DNA from: Fidelibacterota bacterium
Lineage (GTDB): Bacteria > Fidelibacterota > JAANXI01
DNA: 25,465 nt
Reading direction: 5' to 3'
Assembly (NCBI GenBank): GCA_018263365.1
Contig: JAANXI010000010.1
Span: forward strand, 1 to 25,465
Shown here one piece after another: positions 16,132-23,337 of the stretch. Below the pieces are notes generated by a model, which was not told the DNA's origin, did no database searches, and saw only the letters and a program-made list of their open reading frames with translations. Every line of letters begins with the position of its first letter. Positions within the stretch are counted from its first letter, which is position 1. Both the position numbers and the translations under genes were made by a program.

Positions 16132-17580
16132 ATGATTCGCTCGGGTTTCAAAGGCATGATAACAATGATCGCAGGCATGGCGTTTGTCTGCCTCTTTGCA
16201 ATCCAGCTGAACGCACAGGAAGATCATTCTTATCTGGCGCAAAAAGTCATGTTGGAAAATACACTGCGTGAACGAATTTCCGATGGCTTGAGTAAAGTAC
16301 TAGAGGGAGAAAAATTCGTAGTAGACGTGCAGGCGGAAATTGAATTTCGTCCGTCCCAGCGCACGGAAACCGTATATCGTCCCAAAAAACAGGCTAGCGA
16401 AAGTGCGGACCGTGGTTCAGCGACATCCGCTCCCGGCCGGGAATCCCAACCACAGCAGAGGGAAGGGGCCACCACTGAGCAACCGTCGGGCCCATCCGGT
16501 GTCGGGATGATTTTGCCAGGCATTCCCAGTGATGTGGAATTCGAGGGACAACGGCCACAACAGCAGTTGACAACAGCAGAGGAAGCCACGCCGGAAAAAG
16601 AACAGACAGATTCCGATACTGTCTCGACGACCCAGACGCAATCCGGTGCCGAAATCGTGAGCCATTCCGTGGCACAATCCAATATTGCGCTGCCGAAAAT
16701 CAAGCGTTTGAACATTAGTGTGATCCTGGAAGACGGTATTTCGCCGGAACTGTTGGAAAATGCCCGGCAGGTTGTGAAGGTAGCCTCGCATTTTGACCGG
16801 TCACGAGGTGATATGCTGAGCATGATGACTGCCTCGTTTAAGAAGGCTCCCACCAAGGACGGCGAGCTCGATGAAGAGGCCATCCTCCTCCAAAATATTG
16901 CCAATAAAGTTGAAGAAATAGAACGGAAACAGAATGAAGCCGAAACCCGGCGCGTGCTCGAAGAACAGCGGCAACGAGAACAGATGTTACTGCGTCGCGA
17001 TTCGTTGCGGCTTCAGCAGTTAACCCAGGAATTAGAAGACCTGCGCACCCAGCTGCATACGCAGCAATTGCAGTCGGCGGAGCGCGAAACCACGGAAGCT
17101 CGGGCCACTGAGCTGCAGGGCCAGCGCGAGGAGATCCAATCGACGATTGCAGAACTTCGGGAAAATATTGCGTCCAGAGACAGTGCATTGGCGACGCTCA
17201 AAAGCGGGATAGGGATAAATCTCTGGTACGTGGTATTGGCACTGGTTATTTTGGCCTTGATTATCGGAGGGATTGTCTGGTATGTTGTCCGGGCGCAGCG
17301 CAAAGAAAGTTCGCGCCAGGAAGAACGCCTTCGGGAACAGTTACTGGAACATCAGCGGATGACCGAAGAAAAAGAAAAATCGACCAAGAAAGAACAACCA
17401 TCTCAGCCACGGAATACGGCGGCAGAGAAGAAAGAGGTGCAGTCCGTCCGGCAATCCGTGGTTTCCATGAGTGTTGGTAAGCCGGATGCCGCCAGCGATA
17501 TATTGAAAAATTGGCTCACTGAGGAAGAAAACTATATTCCGGAAGAACCCGAGGAGCCGCCAACCGAGGAGATGTCATAG
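16132..17580 (+). CDS. FliF-like ring protein lacking RBM1/RBM2, with periplasmic coiled coil
   Basis: A 482-aa protein related to the C-terminal half of the flagellar MS-ring protein FliF. Residues 1-28 are a signal peptide or N-terminal membrane helix. FliF RBM3 follows in two parts: residues 31-85 (LRERISDGLSKVLEGEKFVV, DVQAEIEFRPSQ, TETVYRPK) and 184-238 (IKRLNISVILEDG ... Phe221-Asp-Arg-Ser-Arg-Gly-Asp227), separated by a disordered insert in the position of the FliF beta-collar loop. RBM1 and RBM2 are missing. Residues about 245-350 form a long coiled coil not found in FliF, then a transmembrane helix (364-386) and a cytoplasmic tail. The tail ends with PDAASDILKNWLTEEEN (about 452-468), matching the FliF tail that binds the FliG N-domain. 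AAGGAG at 16120-16125 precedes the ATG. FliG is encoded 9 bp downstream. Confidence 0.86.
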   Translation: MIRSGFKGMITMIAGMAFVCLFAIQLNAQEDHSYLAQKVMLENTLRERISDGLSKVLEGEKFVVDVQAEIEFRPSQRTETVYRPKKQASESADRGSATSAPGRESQPQQREGATTEQPSGPSGVGMILPGIPSDVEFEGQRPQQQLTTAEEATPEKEQTDSDTVSTTQTQSGAEIVSHSVAQSNIALPKIKRLNISVILEDGISPELLENARQVVKVASHFDRSRGDMLSMMTASFKKAPTKDGELDEEAILLQNIANKVEEIERKQNEAETRRVLEEQRQREQMLLRRDSLRLQQLTQELEDLRTQLHTQQLQSAERETTEARATELQGQREEIQSTIAELRENIASRDSALATLKSGIGINLWYVVLALVILALIIGGIVWYVVRAQRKESSRQEERLREQLLEHQRMTEEKEKSTKKEQPSQPRNTAAEKKEVQSVRQSVVSMSVGKPDAASDILKNWLTEEENYIPEEPEEPPTEEMS

Positions 17581-17589
17581 GGAGGAGTT

Positions 17590-18525
17590 ATGGCAAACGG
17601 AACGCAATTAACCGGGACGCAAAAAGCAGCCATTCTGTTTAAAGCCCTGGGATATAATTTGGCCCGATCACTGTTTAAGGATATTGGTGAAGATGAGGTG
17701 GCCAGAATTCAACAGGCCATGAATGATCCCAAGGTTCAGCGTGCGCCATTCCAGGTGAAAAAGCAGGTCCTGGAAGAGTTCTATTTCGGATTTATCGCAG
17801 ACAAGGTGCAGCCGGAAGAGGGCGAAAAGCGGCCGTTTCGATTCCTTAGCGATCTCAATGACGACCAGATTGTCTACCTCCTGCAAAATGAGACCGCCCG
17901 CGTCCGCGCCATTGCCGTTGCCCAGCTGGATATCGAACGGCAGGTCAGCATACTTCAACGCTTCGAATCGGACGAACAGGCCGATATTCTCATGGAAATG
18001 GGCAAAATCGAAGATGTCCCTTATGAAGGTGTTGTAAATATTGCGGCGAATTTGCACGAAAAGGCGAAACTCATGCCGTCAAAGGCGGAATACGACAGCG
18101 GTGGCGCCAAGGGATTGGCAGATGTGCTGACCCAGATGGATGCCCGCACCGAAAAGCAGTTTTTGCATCATCTGGAACAGGAATCGCCGGACCTCGCGCA
18201 GGAGATCAAACGGTATCATCTGATGTTCGAGGACATCGTAAAATTACCGGATGACGTGATCCGGGAAGTGCTGAAAGAAGTGGAGCCCAGCGAAATCGCG
18301 TATTCGCTCAAAGGCCAACCGGATGAGACCCGCGAGAAGTTCGTGGAGAACATGCCGGAACGGGCGCAGATAATTCTTGAGGATGAAATGCGGTTACTGG
18401 AAGGTCCGCAGCCACGCCGCAAAGTGGAAAGTGCCCAGAAAAAGATTGTGGCTGCTGCAAAAAAACTGGAGGAAGAAGGCCGGTTCAGCATGGAGGATTT
18501 CGTCGATCCGGACTATATCGAATAG
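17590..18525 (+). CDS. fliG: FliG family rotor protein, EHPQ motif lost
   Basis: A 311-aa cytoplasmic homologue of flagellar FliG, a little shorter than the usual 330-340. All three regions are visible. The N-domain that binds the FliF tail is LTGTQKAAILFKALG (7-21) with VLEEFYFGF. The middle domain is FLSDLNDDQIVYLLQNE (85-101), but the FliM-binding EHPQ motif reads ETAR (101-104); the following GG loop (SGGAKGLADVL, Gly171-Gly172) is kept. The C-domain is MFEDIVKLPDDVIREVLKEV then LKG, FVENMPERA and AQKKIVAAAKKLEEEGRF; the torque-helix motif DDRSIQ reads PDDVIR. GGAGG at 17581-17585 gives a strong ribosome binding site. As the last gene of the operon it should couple MotA to the FliF-like ring without a FliM/FliN switch. 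Confidence 0.95.
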   Translation: MANGTQLTGTQKAAILFKALGYNLARSLFKDIGEDEVARIQQAMNDPKVQRAPFQVKKQVLEEFYFGFIADKVQPEEGEKRPFRFLSDLNDDQIVYLLQNETARVRAIAVAQLDIERQVSILQRFESDEQADILMEMGKIEDVPYEGVVNIAANLHEKAKLMPSKAEYDSGGAKGLADVLTQMDARTEKQFLHHLEQESPDLAQEIKRYHLMFEDIVKLPDDVIREVLKEVEPSEIAYSLKGQPDETREKFVENMPERAQIILEDEMRLLEGPQPRRKVESAQKKIVAAAKKLEEEGRFSMEDFVDPDYIE

Positions 18526-18550
18526 AAGTTAACAATCCACCCACACTAAG

Positions 18551-18587
18551 AAGCGCCGGTAGTTTTCCATAACTGTCGGCGCTTTTG
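18551..18587 (+). terminator. Rho-independent terminator of the rotor-stator operon
   Basis: Arms AAGCGCCG (18551-18558) and CGGCGCTT (18577-18584) pair perfectly, with an inner AGTT/AACT extension after a mismatch and a TTCCAT loop. The 3' arm runs into TTTTG. It is 26 bp after the fliG stop codon. Confidence 0.85.
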
Positions 18588-18615
18588 TATATCTCGAATA
18601 CAACGAGAAGCCCTT

Positions 18616-18648
18616 AAAGATGCCATCTTTCTGAAAGATGGCATCTTT
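18616..18648. repeat. Palindromic repeat, copy 2 (bidirectional terminator-like)
   Basis: A 16-bp perfect inverted repeat (18616-18631 and 18633-18648) around a single central T. Its outer 12 bases are those of the palindrome at 2-37. It lies between the convergent ends of fliG and the TonB receptor gene, with T runs leaving both arms, so it can terminate transcription from either side. Confidence 0.8.
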
Positions 18649-18658
18649 AACGATAACA

Positions 18659-20842
18659 TCACCAGGAATAATCCACCCCAACCTGCACATGCCGCGGTGC
18701 GCCCATATTCCGTTCGAACATCACGTAATAATACTGGAAGAGGTTGGATACCGAGAGCCTGAGCGTCAGCGAATTCGTCGGACGATATGCCGCGTTCAGA
18801 CTCCAGAGATGGATCGGCACGCGCTTGTCCGCGCCGGTTTTCGGGTTGTACGGAAAGAGCTGCACCCGCTCCATCTTGCTTCGGAATCGGTATTCCACGC
18901 TCGTCATAAACCGTTTTCCAGGGAAAAGACGCGTTTTAGTTACCACGTTGTGCCGATGCCGGTACGCTAGCACCGTATCCATAGTGACATCCCTGGGATG
19001 CAGAAACGTGTACGAAATCGACTGTTCCACTGGCAGCCAGGGCACACGAAACTCCACCGTCGATTCCGCCCCACTGATTTGCGCATCGGTAATATTTTGG
19101 AAGGAGATCTTTCCGGTCTCCTGATTCTGCAACGGGTCGATAAAGTCGCGATATCGCGAGGAAAAGACCGCAATATCAGCGATAAACCCGGAGACTTCGT
19201 AATGCGTGCCGATTTCGCCGGTGAGACTTGTCTCGGGCTGTAAATCGGGATTCGGCTCAACTTCAAAGATATTCTGTCGCGTTTGGATAAACCGCTCGGC
19301 TATGGACGGCACCCGGAAGGCTCGCCCCAGAGATGCCCGGAGCGTCCAGACATCGGTGAGTTGATGGTTTACGCCGAGCTTCGGATTCACCTGGAAGTAT
19401 CCATCGTAATTGTCAATCTGCGAATAATCTGCCCGGACGCCAAATGTTATCCGCGTCCGAATCGACATCCGCCACTCATCCTGGAGGTAGCCTGCTAATT
19501 CGTAACCCGTATGACTGTCCCAGAGATTGGCTTCCGTGCGTTGGAGCGAGGCTTCCATACCGGCTGTCGCCAGGTGACGTTTTTTCCACCGAAAGTCCGT
19601 CTGCCAGTCGCTGGTTATCCGGTTGGAGGTGGAGTAATCGTCGTTATCGTGTTGGTAGTTTTGGAACGCCGTCCGGTAATAGATGGTCTTCCAGGTATGG
19701 GAGAGTTTCGGGGATACAATATTCGACCACGTCAGCGCCCACTGGAATTTATCGTTGATGATGTAATCGCCCAACGATTCCTCCGGCGCGCTGAACGGCT
19801 CATTGGCATTTTTCCACTGGGTGAAGACGCCGTGGATGTCGTTCATCAGAAAGAGCCGGGACTTCCAGGTCTTCTGCTGATTGGGTTGATAGTGAAATTT
19901 CCCGCTGACCGACCAGCGCCTGTACCAACTATTTTGAAGATATCCGGGCGAACTCTGTTGTCCCACTCCGAATCGGTAACCGATTTTTCTGGTACGCTTT
20001 TCCGTCTGTGCGCTCCATTTGCCCGTGAATAATGAAGGTTCTCTCCACTGCCAGTTATCATATGAAGGTTTCGAAAAATGTCCACCTTGTAAGTGAACGA
20101 ATGTCCGCGATTTCCGCGAAACCGGCGCGGTAATAATATTGATGACGCCGCCTAATGCGTTGGAGCCGTACAGCGCCGATCCCGGCCCCTTCAGGATTTC
20201 CACGTGATCGATGTTTTGCGTCGGCACCGCATCCCAGTAAATGCCACCGTTGTCCGACGCCAAAAGCGGAACCCCGTCCACCAGTACCAAAACGCGACTA
20301 CCAGCGCCGCGGGTGTAGCCGCTGCTTCCGCGGATATTCACGTCTCCGCCTACCATCTGTACACCTGGCTCCAGCGAGAGCACCTCATTCAGCGTCGTGG
20401 GCATCCGTAGTTGAAGATCATCTTCGCTGATTGTTCCGATGGAGACCGGCGACTCGGTCACCCGCACCGAGCGCTTGCTTCCGGTGACTACCAGCTTCGG
20501 GGACTGAAGTGCGGTCGGTATTAGTGCAATTTGGAGAAATCGGGACTCGCCTGTCCTAACCTCAATTGTATCCGTCCACGCTTTATACCCGATGTTCGTT
20601 ACCTGCAGCAGATATTCGCCCGGCGATAACCCCGTCAGTCGATATTTTCCGTTTTCGTCCGCCGCCGTGCCCATCACCGTACCGACGATGACTATATTTG
20701 CTCCGGGTAAGGGCTCCTGAGTTTTACTGTTGAGAACGCGACCGGATATGGTAGTATTGGCAGATGTTTGGGATACTGCAAATATTGGGCAGAATATCAG
20801 AAGAAACAGCAGCAGAAGACGGGACTGGCGTTGACGGCTCAA
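18659..20842 (-). CDS. TonB-dependent outer-membrane receptor with CarboxypepD_reg-like domain
   Basis: A 727-aa outer-membrane transporter. After a signal peptide (1-27) comes a CarboxypepD_reg-like beta domain (about 30-115, ISGRVLNSKTQEPLPGANIV), typical of FCB-group receptors. The plug domain is about 120-235: VLSLEPGVQMVGGDVNIRG, RVLVLVDGVPL and VEILKGPGSALYGSNALGGV. A 22-strand barrel follows, ending VGVDYSW with the terminal aromatic residue needed for BAM assembly. The start is TTG (20842-20840), overlapping the upstream lipoprotein stop as TTGA and preceded by GAGGTGGAG; no ATG lies near it. Small size and plug motifs resemble siderophore, vitamin B12 and haem receptors, but the substrate cannot be assigned. 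No riboswitch or TonB/ExbBD gene is seen here. Confidence 0.93.
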   Translation of the reverse strand: MSRQRQSRLLLLFLLIFCPIFAVSQTSANTTISGRVLNSKTQEPLPGANIVIVGTVMGTAADENGKYRLTGLSPGEYLLQVTNIGYKAWTDTIEVRTGESRFLQIALIPTALQSPKLVVTGSKRSVRVTESPVSIGTISEDDLQLRMPTTLNEVLSLEPGVQMVGGDVNIRGSSGYTRGAGSRVLVLVDGVPLLASDNGGIYWDAVPTQNIDHVEILKGPGSALYGSNALGGVINIITAPVSRKSRTFVHLQGGHFSKPSYDNWQWREPSLFTGKWSAQTEKRTRKIGYRFGVGQQSSPGYLQNSWYRRWSVSGKFHYQPNQQKTWKSRLFLMNDIHGVFTQWKNANEPFSAPEESLGDYIINDKFQWALTWSNIVSPKLSHTWKTIYYRTAFQNYQHDNDDYSTSNRITSDWQTDFRWKKRHLATAGMEASLQRTEANLWDSHTGYELAGYLQDEWRMSIRTRITFGVRADYSQIDNYDGYFQVNPKLGVNHQLTDVWTLRASLGRAFRVPSIAERFIQTRQNIFEVEPNPDLQPETSLTGEIGTHYEVSGFIADIAVFSSRYRDFIDPLQNQETGKISFQNITDAQISGAESTVEFRVPWLPVEQSISYTFLHPRDVTMDTVLAYRHRHNVVTKTRLFPGKRFMTSVEYRFRSKMERVQLFPYNPKTGADKRVPIHLWSLNAAYRPTNSLTLRLSVSNLFQYYYVMFERNMGAPRHVQVGVDYSW

Positions 20843-21357
20843 AACTCCACCTCGAAATCATAATCGGTATCGAAGTTAATATTTTCGGTAACCTCTCCCT
20901 CCTTCACGTTAATCAGTCCGAACGGCACCAACGAGTTTGGCTTGTAACCGTAAAGTCCAAGCACTTTAAAATACTCCGGATGAGCGCTGAGAGAATCTAC
21001 CGGTTGCCCTAACAGCTGGGTAATTGGTACTGTGGTGGCGACGACGCCTGCCACGTAGGAATACGGCGTTGGCAGCGCCTGTAAAAAATACTCCTGCGTA
21101 TGTCGCGTGGTATCCAGTGGCTGGCTGAATCCCAGGAAATTTTGGATGATCTGCTGGAAGGAAAGATTTTTCGGATCCAGGCTGCGTGTGGCAGCAAAAG
21201 TGACGACGGCTCCTTCCAGCGAATCCGGCCAGATCACGACGCCTGAGCTATCCGATGGCAGCGTCACAGTTCCCTGAAACCCCGCCACCGGCTGGAGCCC
21301 CTGTTCGCATCCGAGCAGAATAATTCCAAGTAGTAAAATGGGGAGTAATTTTCTCAT
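20839..21357 (-). CDS. Lipoprotein coupled to the TonB receptor
   Basis: A 172-aa lipoprotein with lipobox ILLGC (Cys17, Glu at +2). The mature part looks beta-rich, with GFQGTVTLP near its start and an acidic NINFDTDYDFEVEF end, as in small immunoglobulin-like or carboxypeptidase-regulatory-like domains. The family is not recognised. Its stop overlaps the TTG start of the receptor by four bases, so the two are translationally coupled, and it probably acts as a surface or periplasmic accessory to substrate uptake. The ATG at 21357 is preferred because it gives a normal lipoprotein signal; an in-frame TTG at 21396 would add a charged 13-residue extension. Confidence 0.82.
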   Translation of the reverse strand: MRKLLPILLLGIILLGCEQGLQPVAGFQGTVTLPSDSSGVVIWPDSLEGAVVTFAATRSLDPKNLSFQQIIQNFLGFSQPLDTTRHTQEYFLQALPTPYSYVAGVVATTVPITQLLGQPVDSLSAHPEYFKVLGLYGYKPNSLVPFGLINVKEGEVTENINFDTDYDFEVEF

Positions 21358-21600
21358 AATTCGCAGAAACTTACCGGAGATTGGCCTCTCTGGCAAGGGA
21401 AATGGTTGGGATTGTGCTAGACTTCGGGCTTTCCTTGAATTAATTTAATAGCATGCAGATAACGCAGATTGAGCAGATGACCGCTGATATAAACCAAAAA
21501 AAATGACAGATTAAACCAAATCCCGCTAAACCTGTCATGAGCCGGATCGAATGAGCGGGTACAACCAACACGAAAGTCACATCAGACACGGGACTAAGGA
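21358..21600. other. Intergenic region upstream of the lipoprotein-receptor pair
   Basis: This first part of the divergent gap between the lipoprotein (minus) and the methyltransferase (plus) shows no ORF worth reporting. No promoter close to consensus is visible for the minus-strand pair: TTCAAG-17-CACAAT reading leftwards around 21440-21412 is the best but weak. No Fur-box-like or riboswitch-like structure was recognised by eye. Confidence 0.4.
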
Positions 21601-21611
21601 CACACGGCTCC

Positions 21612-21702
21612 TAACATTTTAACAATAATACATTAACACTATAACACGAAAACACGCCGTTACTATAACCCTTAAACACCTGAACACTCTAACACTGCCG
21701 TT
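21612..21702. repeat. AACACT-rich degenerate repeat tract, copy A
   Basis: The tract is built of irregular copies of TAACACT and AACAC (for example ATTAACACTATAACACG and TGAACACTCTAACACTG). It ends with AACACTCTAACACTGCCGTT at 21683-21702, directly abutting the ATG of the methyltransferase. The same 20-mer with one mismatch is found at 24553-24572. Spacing is irregular and there are no spacers of constant length, so it is not a CRISPR. Confidence 0.7.
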
Positions 21703-22737
21703 ATGTCAACCACTCACAAACTGCACTTCACCGACGCCCGTTCGCTGGATGTCATTGAAGACGAGAGCATTCAGTTAATTGTCACCTCGCCCCCGTACCC
21801 GATGATTGAAATGTGGGACGGAATTTTCGCAGAGATAAATCCGGCAATCGGTGAAGAACTTTCCAGGGGAAATGGACAAAGTACATTTCGGCTGATGCAC
21901 AGGGAGCTGGAAAAAGTCTGGACGGAGTGTGAGCGTCTTTTGAGCGCTGGTGGAATTTTTTGCATCAATATCGGTGATGCCACCCGAACGGTGGACGGGG
22001 ATTTTCGGCTCTGGTCGAATCATGCGGAAATTATCCGGCAGTGTGAATCGCTGGGATTGCCGAACCTGCCGAACATTCTCTGGCGGAAGCCGACTAACTC
22101 GCCGACCAAGTTTATGGGATCAGGAATGCTGCCGCCCGGGGCTTATGTGACGCTGGAGCACGAGTACATCCTGATATTCCGGAAAGGTGGAAAGCGAGTA
22201 TTCCGTACTGAAGAAGAAAAGCAAAATCGCCGGGAGAGCGCCTTTTTCTGGGAGGAACGCAACCGGTGGTTCTCGGACGTCTGGATGGGTTTAGCGGGTA
22301 TCGGCCAGGAATTGAACGATACGAAATTGCGCGAAAGAAGCGGAGCGTTCCCGTTTGAGCTGGCATTCCGGCTGGTCAATATGTTCTCCGTGAAGGGAGA
22401 TACCGTACTCGATCCGTTCCTTGGAACCGGCACGACTATGCTGGCATCTATGGTGGCCGGGCGAAACAGCATCGGCGTTGAAATCGATCCGGGATTTCGT
22501 AAAAGCATCGAAACCCAGGTTGAAACGGTTCCGGGATTAACGAAGCAGGTTGTAAGTGAACGATTTGAACATCACGCTGAGTTTGTCACGGAACGGGAAA
22601 AACCGTTCAAATATCGTAACGATTTTCACGATACGCCGGTGGTCAGCCGGCAGGAGACGGAGCTGCGGTTGCGGGAGATTCGCACGGTTACTCGCCACAG
22701 TGAAAATGTGTATCGTGTAGAATATCAAAACTTATAA
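21703..22737 (+). CDS. DNA methyltransferase, beta class (likely N4-cytosine)
   Basis: A 344-aa S-adenosylmethionine-dependent DNA methyltransferase. The catalytic motif IV TSPPYP (residues 28-33) comes first and the AdoMet-binding block DPFLGTGTT (237-245), followed by a GVEID strand (259-263), comes last. This permuted order defines the beta class. SPPY is typical of N4-cytosine enzymes, though some N6-adenine enzymes share it. The segment between them (about 110-215) would hold target recognition. No restriction endonuclease, specificity subunit or Vsr gene is adjacent, so it appears solitary. The AACACT-rich tract ends at its ATG and there is no clear ribosome binding site. The C-terminus after residue 270 is not conserved in the family and may be a lineage-specific tail. 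Confidence 0.9.
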   Translation: MSTTHKLHFTDARSLDVIEDESIQLIVTSPPYPMIEMWDGIFAEINPAIGEELSRGNGQSTFRLMHRELEKVWTECERLLSAGGIFCINIGDATRTVDGDFRLWSNHAEIIRQCESLGLPNLPNILWRKPTNSPTKFMGSGMLPPGAYVTLEHEYILIFRKGGKRVFRTEEEKQNRRESAFFWEERNRWFSDVWMGLAGIGQELNDTKLRERSGAFPFELAFRLVNMFSVKGDTVLDPFLGTGTTMLASMVAGRNSIGVEIDPGFRKSIETQVETVPGLTKQVVSERFEHHAEFVTEREKPFKYRNDFHDTPVVSRQETELRLREIRTVTRHSENVYRVEYQNL

Positions 22738-22748
22738 AGTTTGCTTGA

Positions 22749-22910
22749 CGGGATCCCTCGGCTCGCCCTGCTCGCTTGGGATGACTAAAATATTAGCATT
22801 AAGCAAGAAACAGTCATTTCGAGCGACTCCGATTTATCGGAGGAGTCGAGAAATCTCCTGAAGTATATCTCCGATCACCGGATTGACCCTTTCGGGGGTC
22901 GGCGACGCTG
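22749..22910. repeat. Composite intergenic repeat (two hairpin-rich units)
   Basis: The first unit (22749-22785) reads GGGATCCCTCGGCTCGCC then GCTCGCTTGGGATGAC. The second (from about 22810) starts CAGTCATTTCGAGCGACTCC, has a hairpin CGACTCCGAT/ATCGGAGGAGTCG at 22824-22848, and continues GAGAAATCTCC. A further small hairpin GACCC/GGGTC lies near 22884-22899. Units of the GTCATTTCGAGCGA...GAGAAATCTC type are familiar to me as dispersed intergenic repeats of environmental bacterial genomes. The second unit supplies the C-terminal codons of the small ORF on the minus strand, see the fragment at 22814-23065. Confidence 0.6.
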
Positions 22911-23065
22911 AGAATCGTAGTTGCCGGAAATTCGAACCGAAATCCGTTATCGGTTTCTTCTTTGCCCAGAACATCAGCCTGAAAGTGTTTGGCAAGATAC
23001 ACGTGACGATCCCGCTCCGTCTCATTAAAGACGGACAGGTCACAAGCGATTGGCTTTTTGCTCAT
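22814..23065 (-). pseudogene. 3'-truncated small protein gene running into an intergenic repeat
   Basis: The ORF encodes 83 aa. Residues 1-56 (KKPIACDLSVFNETERDRHV then FRFEFPATTILSVAD) resemble the N-terminal half of a ~90-110-aa bacterial family of unknown function that begins ACxLSxxxxxERxRH and normally continues into a C-terminal half with a Cys-Cys pair. That second half is missing. The last residues (SGDFSTPPINRSRSK) are translated from the dispersed repeat at 22810-22870. The ATG directly follows the TGA stop of the upstream membrane-protein gene, with AAAGGATG just before, so the two were once an operon. Family recall is from memory; the repeat-derived C-terminus is seen in the sequence. 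Confidence 0.5.
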
Positions 23066-23335
23066 TCAGGGGTTCATCCTTTCCGAACTGACAGAAGTAC
23101 CGGTGCTTTCGGAAGAGGCGGTTCCGGCGTTCCTGGCGAACAGCCAGCCGAGTGTCCCTCCGTAAATCAGGTGCAGAATCAACGTTGCCACAGCGATTTT
23201 AGGAGTGATATTTGAGCCGAATATTCCCCATCCCAGAATAGGCAGCCAGATTACCTGCATAATCAGCCACAGGATGGTTCCCCAGAGGAATCCGAATCCA
23301 ATAGACCGGTTGGAAAAGAGCCAGGTAAATACCAT
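23066..23335 (-). CDS. Small membrane protein, possibly 5'-truncated
   Basis: An 89-aa protein with two or three hydrophobic helices (GFLWGTILWLIMQVIWLPIL at about 14-33; IAVATLILHLIYGGTLGWLF at about 47-66) and a Ser/Thr-rich tail. The pattern GxxxGxxxWLxxQxxxxPxxGxGxFG...HLxYGxxLGxxF resembles the C-terminal half of a ~140-160-aa bacterial membrane-protein family of unknown function (DUF6789-like). The N-terminal half would be missing. Its start lies only two bases from the GTG start of the divergent protease gene, leaving no room for a promoter or ribosome binding site, which supports truncation. Function unknown. Confidence 0.6.
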   Translation of the reverse strand: MVFTWLFSNRSIGFGFLWGTILWLIMQVIWLPILGWGIFGSNITPKIAVATLILHLIYGGTLGWLFARNAGTASSESTGTSVSSERMNP

Positions 23336-23337
23336 TA

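Noticed and set aside
14626..18525. Zorya anti-phage system (ZorA/ZorB are MotA/MotB-like).
   Set aside because: The MotA protein has no long cytoplasmic tail as ZorA has, and no ZorC, ZorD or ZorE gene is adjacent. FliF-like and FliG genes follow instead, which point to a true rotor.
16132..18525. Type III secretion or ordinary flagellar basal-body locus.
   Set aside because: No export-apparatus, ATPase (FliI), FliE, FliH, FliM or FliN gene accompanies the FliF-like and FliG genes, though they are the usual neighbours.
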